64,000 bases of DNA, from positions 4,588,001 through 4,652,000 of the forward strand of contig NZ_CP045096.1 in the NCBI RefSeq assembly GCF_009184865.1. The letters are read 5' to 3'. This document shows positions 61,333-64,000 of the stretch, one piece after another. Position 1 is the stretch's first letter. Each line of letters begins with the position of its first letter. Made by a program: the position numbers and the translations under genes. The notes below the pieces were generated by a model. That model had not been told where the DNA came from. It worked only from the letters and a program-made list of their open reading frames with translations, and ran no database searches. The DNA comes from Streptomyces phaeolivaceus (GTDB taxonomy: Bacteria > Actinomycetota > Actinomycetes > Streptomycetales > Streptomycetaceae).

Positions 61333-62109
61333 GTGGAGGCTGAGGACTTCTGGCTGGAGTACGTCGACGCTCGCGGTGAGCTGCACGAGGGACCGTTTGA
61401 GGTGATGTGGTCGGCGCCTTTCGAGGCGGCCAGGCAGGTGCGGGCATTTCCGTCCTACCGGGGTCAGCGCAGTTTCCCCGGCTGGTACTGGGCCGCTACG
61501 GGTGCCGAGTTGGTGGGTTATGAGTCGTGGGTGGAACTCGGTCAGCTGATGCGGCTGGACTGTGATCCCGGCGTGGTGGCGATGGCGTCGCAGCCGTTCC
61601 GGCTCTCGTGGCGGTCTGACGGACGGAACCGGCGGATCAGCCACACTCCGGACTATTTCGTTCGCCGTCGGGACGGCACCGGTGTGGTGCTGGACGTGCG
61701 TCCCGACGACCGGATCGAGCCCGAGGACGCGGTGATGTTCGAGGTCACGGCGGCGGCCTGCGCACGGGTGGGCTGGAGCTTTGAGCGGGTGGGTGTTCTC
61801 GATCCGGTGCTGGCGGCGAATCTGCGCTGGTTGTCGGGCTACCGGCATCCGCGGGTGCGGCGAGATCCGGTGGCGGAGGAGTTGCGGGCGGCATTCGCCC
61901 GGCCTCGGGGTCTGTTGGCGGGCGCCTGTGCGGTGGGCGATCCGATCGCCGTGTTGCCGGTGCTCTTCCATCTGCTCTGGTGCGGGGAGCTGGCGGTGGA
62001 TCTGGAGGCCGGTCTGCTGTCGGCGGCCACGCAGGTGAGCCCGGTGTCCGTGGTCGCGGAGGAGGTGGGTGGGGATGCCGGCACGTCCGAGGCTGCTGTC
62101 GCTGGGTGA
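61333..62109 (+). CDS. tnsA: TnsA-like endonuclease subunit of the second element (258 aa)
   Basis: Same fold as the first TnsA: Glu in VGYESWVELGQLMRLD, Asp in ISHTPDYFVRRR, then VVLDVRPDDRIEP where E/QxK is usual. GEL...CAVGDPIAVLPVLFHLLWCGELAVDLEAGL matches the C-terminal wing of the other copy. I chose the GTG at 61333 because GGAGG lies 6 nt upstream; the frame is open from a TTG at 61300. Its end overlaps tnsB by 35 nt. Confidence 0.83.
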   Translation: MEAEDFWLEYVDARGELHEGPFEVMWSAPFEAARQVRAFPSYRGQRSFPGWYWAATGAELVGYESWVELGQLMRLDCDPGVVAMASQPFRLSWRSDGRNRRISHTPDYFVRRRDGTGVVLDVRPDDRIEPEDAVMFEVTAAACARVGWSFERVGVLDPVLAANLRWLSGYRHPRVRRDPVAEELRAAFARPRGLLAGACAVGDPIAVLPVLFHLLWCGELAVDLEAGLLSAATQVSPVSVVAEEVGGDAGTSEAAVAG

Positions 62110-64000
62110 CAGGGTCCGCTACGACGGGCGGGAGCACACGGTTGCCGCACTGCATGGCACGTTGGTGCGGCTGGTCGATGATGCCCAGGCCGCCGGCGTC
62201 GTGCTGCTGGGGCACCTGCTGGCGTCGGAGGGTTTCACCGTGCTCAGCACCGCGCTGAGCCGCCCGCCGCTGCCGGAGGTCGGGGTGTTGGAGGGGCTGC
62301 GGGAGGAAGCGGTACAGCGGGCTGAGTGGTGGAGGCGGCATCTGACGGAGCTGCTCACCGGCCGCCCGGACGGCGATGCCAGCGGCCCGGTGCGGGCTGA
62401 GTACGACCCGACGGTGCGCTCTCTGCGGCAGCGGGAGCTGGCCAAGGTGGCCGAGCTGCGGGACTGCGGTGAGGCGGTGGGGCTGAGCACGCTGCGCCGG
62501 ATGCGGTCCCGTTTCGAGAACGAAGGGGTGGCGGGCCTGGTGGACGGCAGGCTGCGCAGGCCCGCCACGGGCACGAGCCGGGCCGATCCCCGGGTGGTCG
62601 AAGCGATCGCGAAGGTCGCGGGCAGCCGGACGGACGAGCCGACCGTCTCCGCGCAGGTGCTGCGGCGCCGCGTCGAACGGCTCCTGGTCACCGAGCACGG
62701 TCCCGGAGTGGTCCGGATGCCGTCGAGGGCGGCGTTCTACCGTCTGCTGGAAGCGGTCTCGACCGGGCAGCATCTGTTCGGTTCGGCCCGCACCCGCCGC
62801 TCGCTGGGCAAGCAGCCGAAGCGGATGTTCGGGCAGCTGACGGCAGCCCGGCCCGGCGAGGTGATGGAGATCGACTCCACGCCGCTGGACGTCATGGTCA
62901 TCCACGATGACGGGACGGTGGACCGCTGCGAGCTGACCGGGCTGATCGACCTGGTCACGCGGACGCTGGCTGCGGTGGTGCTGCGGCCGTCGACGAAGGC
63001 GGTCGATGCCGCGCTGCTGCTGGCCCGCGCCATGACGCCGGAACCGGTGCGGCCCGGCTGGTCCGACGCTCTGCGCATGTCGCGCTCCGTGCTCCCCTAC
63101 GCTTCCTTGCTGTCGCTGGACGAGCGGCTGGACAAGGCCGCCGCGGTCCCGGTGATCGTCCCGGAGACGGTGGTCAGCGACCACGGCAAGGCGTTCATCT
63201 CGGACAACTTCCGCAATGCCTGCCGCCACTTGGGGATCTCGTTCCAGCCCGCGCACCCGGACACCCCGACCGACAGACCGCACATCGAGCGGACGCTGGG
63301 CTCGGTGTCGGCGATGTTCGCCCAGTACGTGGCCGGCTACACGGGACGCAGTGCCGAGATGCGGGGCAAGGACCCGGCCGCGCAGGCGGCCTGGTCCATC
63401 CACGAACTCCAGGAACTTCTCCAGGAGTGGATCGTCGTCTGGCAGGCCAGGCCGCACGACGGGCTGCGCGATCCGCTGATGCCGGACCGGCCGCTGAGCC
63501 CGAACGAGAAGTACGCCGCGCTGGTGTCAGCGGCCGGATACGTCCCCGTCGCGCTCAGCCCGCAGGAGTACATCCAGCTGATGCCCCGCGAATGGCGGGT
63601 GATCGGCCGCAGCGGGGTGCGGATCAACAACCGTACTTACGACGCCCCCGCACTCACGCCTTTCCGGCGTCAGCCCTCGGGGACGGGTCCGGACGGCAAG
63701 CTCTGGGAGGTCCACTACGACCCCTACGACATCTCCTGCGTCTGGGTACGCAACCACCACGGCACGGGCTGGATCACCGCGGCCTGGCGGCATCTGCGCA
63801 CGTCTCCCGTCCCGATGGGCGAGCTGGTCTTCGACCGGGCTCACCAGATCCTGACCGAACGCGGGCAGCGCAAGCCGGACGAGGAAGCCGTCGCACAGGC
63901 CGCGGCAGAGCTGCTGGACCGGGCCTCGGACGGGCCCGGTGACGAGCCTGGCCGCCGGACGGAGGGGAGGGACCGGCCAGCCCGGCGGCGCGACCGAAAG
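62075..64000 (+). CDS. tnsB: TnsB/TniA-type DDE transposase of the second element (partial, 642 codons)
   Basis: The ATG at 62075 follows GGAGGAGG by 9 nt. HTH region ELAKVAELRDCGEAVGLSTLRRMRSRFENEGVAGLVDGRLR, then the DDE core with Asp in VMEIDSTPLDV, Asp in VVSDHGKAFISDN and Glu in RPHIERTLGSVSAMFAQY. The C-terminal barrel GRSGVRINNRTYDAPAL...WEVHYDPYD is typical of Mu transposase. The frame is open to the window edge, with a basic tail just before it, so only a little is missing. Confidence 0.93.
   Translation, partial: MPARPRLLSLGDRVRYDGREHTVAALHGTLVRLVDDAQAAGVVLLGHLLASEGFTVLSTALSRPPLPEVGVLEGLREEAVQRAEWWRRHLTELLTGRPDGDASGPVRAEYDPTVRSLRQRELAKVAELRDCGEAVGLSTLRRMRSRFENEGVAGLVDGRLRRPATGTSRADPRVVEAIAKVAGSRTDEPTVSAQVLRRRVERLLVTEHGPGVVRMPSRAAFYRLLEAVSTGQHLFGSARTRRSLGKQPKRMFGQLTAARPGEVMEIDSTPLDVMVIHDDGTVDRCELTGLIDLVTRTLAAVVLRPSTKAVDAALLLARAMTPEPVRPGWSDALRMSRSVLPYASLLSLDERLDKAAAVPVIVPETVVSDHGKAFISDNFRNACRHLGISFQPAHPDTPTDRPHIERTLGSVSAMFAQYVAGYTGRSAEMRGKDPAAQAAWSIHELQELLQEWIVVWQARPHDGLRDPLMPDRPLSPNEKYAALVSAAGYVPVALSPQEYIQLMPREWRVIGRSGVRINNRTYDAPALTPFRRQPSGTGPDGKLWEVHYDPYDISCVWVRNHHGTGWITAAWRHLRTSPVPMGELVFDRAHQILTERGQRKPDEEAVAQAAAELLDRASDGPGDEPGRRTEGRDRPARRRDRK

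Larger units (their letters stand above)
60221..64000. mobile_element. Second Tn7-like transposon (left part; right end outside window)
   Basis: From the repeat end at 60221 rightward: an NmrA-like gene, tnsA-like and tnsB-like genes on the plus strand, continuing off the window. Its transposase differs clearly from that of the first element. Only 21 bp lie between the first element's target duplication and this end. Confidence 0.8.

Noticed and set aside
61745..63457. 570-codon minus-strand open frame
   Set aside because: Antisense of the second tnsA/tnsB; Arg/His/Pro-rich composition.
51482..64000. CRISPR-associated transposon
   Set aside because: No Cas effector or crRNA array between the ends of the first element, and none in the visible part of the second.

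Overview
The window is high-GC actinobacterial DNA, almost certainly a Streptomyces chromosome arm close to core. Signs are the extreme GC3 coding bias, GTG starts, hairpin terminators without T-tracts, and a run of core genes that I remember, in roughly this order, from the S. coelicolor SCO42xx region: msiK, rlmB, cysS, ispF, ispD, carD, phoP-phoR/phoU, gpmA and mshA. Everything here was read by eye from the sequence; no database search was possible.

Left part (1-28.6 kb). A minus-strand operon bacA-bacB-bacG-bacC (1-2664, running off the left edge) matches, motif for motif, the Bacillus bacilysin/anticapsin genes: prephenate decarboxylase, bicupin isomerase, BacG-type reductase and BacC-type dehydrogenase. 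bacA carries one in-frame TTA codon. Next come a lipoprotein M1 peptidase, a pentapeptide-repeat protein, an FAD oxidoreductase, a SoxR-type palindrome ahead of a C-terminally shortened quinone oxidoreductase, an amine-oxidase-like FAD enzyme, an APH(6)/Hur-type kinase, a secreted AMIN-like protein and an ADP-ribosylglycohydrolase. tRNA-Thr(TGT) follows, then the housekeeping block: msiK, a nucleotidyltransferase, DoxX, rlmB with a duplicated 3' end, cysS, ispF, ispD, carD, a lipoprotein, phoP-phoR with PHO-box-like repeats facing phoU, and a tiny Cys-rich protein.

Integrative element (28588-38073, about 9.5 kb). A 20-bp copy of the gpmA 3' end lies at 28588-28607; the original is the end of intact gpmA at 38054-38073. 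Between them lie a repeat-rich non-coding left end with strong hairpins and iteron-like arrays, a P-loop kinase and a GntR regulator on the minus strand, and a coupled plus-strand operon (unknown, HTH, unknown, HNH nuclease, D5-like ATPase). An excisionase and a tyrosine integrase complete it. No conjugation translocase is visible, so it looks like a replicating satellite or mobilizable island rather than a complete conjugative element.

Right core block (38-51.4 kb). gpmA, an MFS transporter, DUF2000 and AraC genes head to head, a YbjN protein, mshA, a methyltransferase, an NlpC/P60 hydrolase, long intergenic minisatellites, a receiver-PP2C phosphatase, a DUF2516 protein, an HbhA-like protein and an XRE regulator with an inverted-repeat operator. 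Tandem repeats occur unusually often here, both inside and between genes.

Right end (51.5-64 kb): two Tn7-like transposons side by side. The first is complete. Its 25-bp terminal inverted repeats (24/25 matching) start at 51482 and end at 60194, and it is flanked by a perfect 5-bp duplication GAGGA. It encodes TnsA-, TnsB- and TnsC-like proteins and two paralogous TniQ proteins with a single membrane-protein gene between them. Only 26 bp beyond it, four 20-bp repeats (60222-60323) mark the apparent left end of a second element, which carries an NmrA-like gene, then tnsA and tnsB, and leaves the window.
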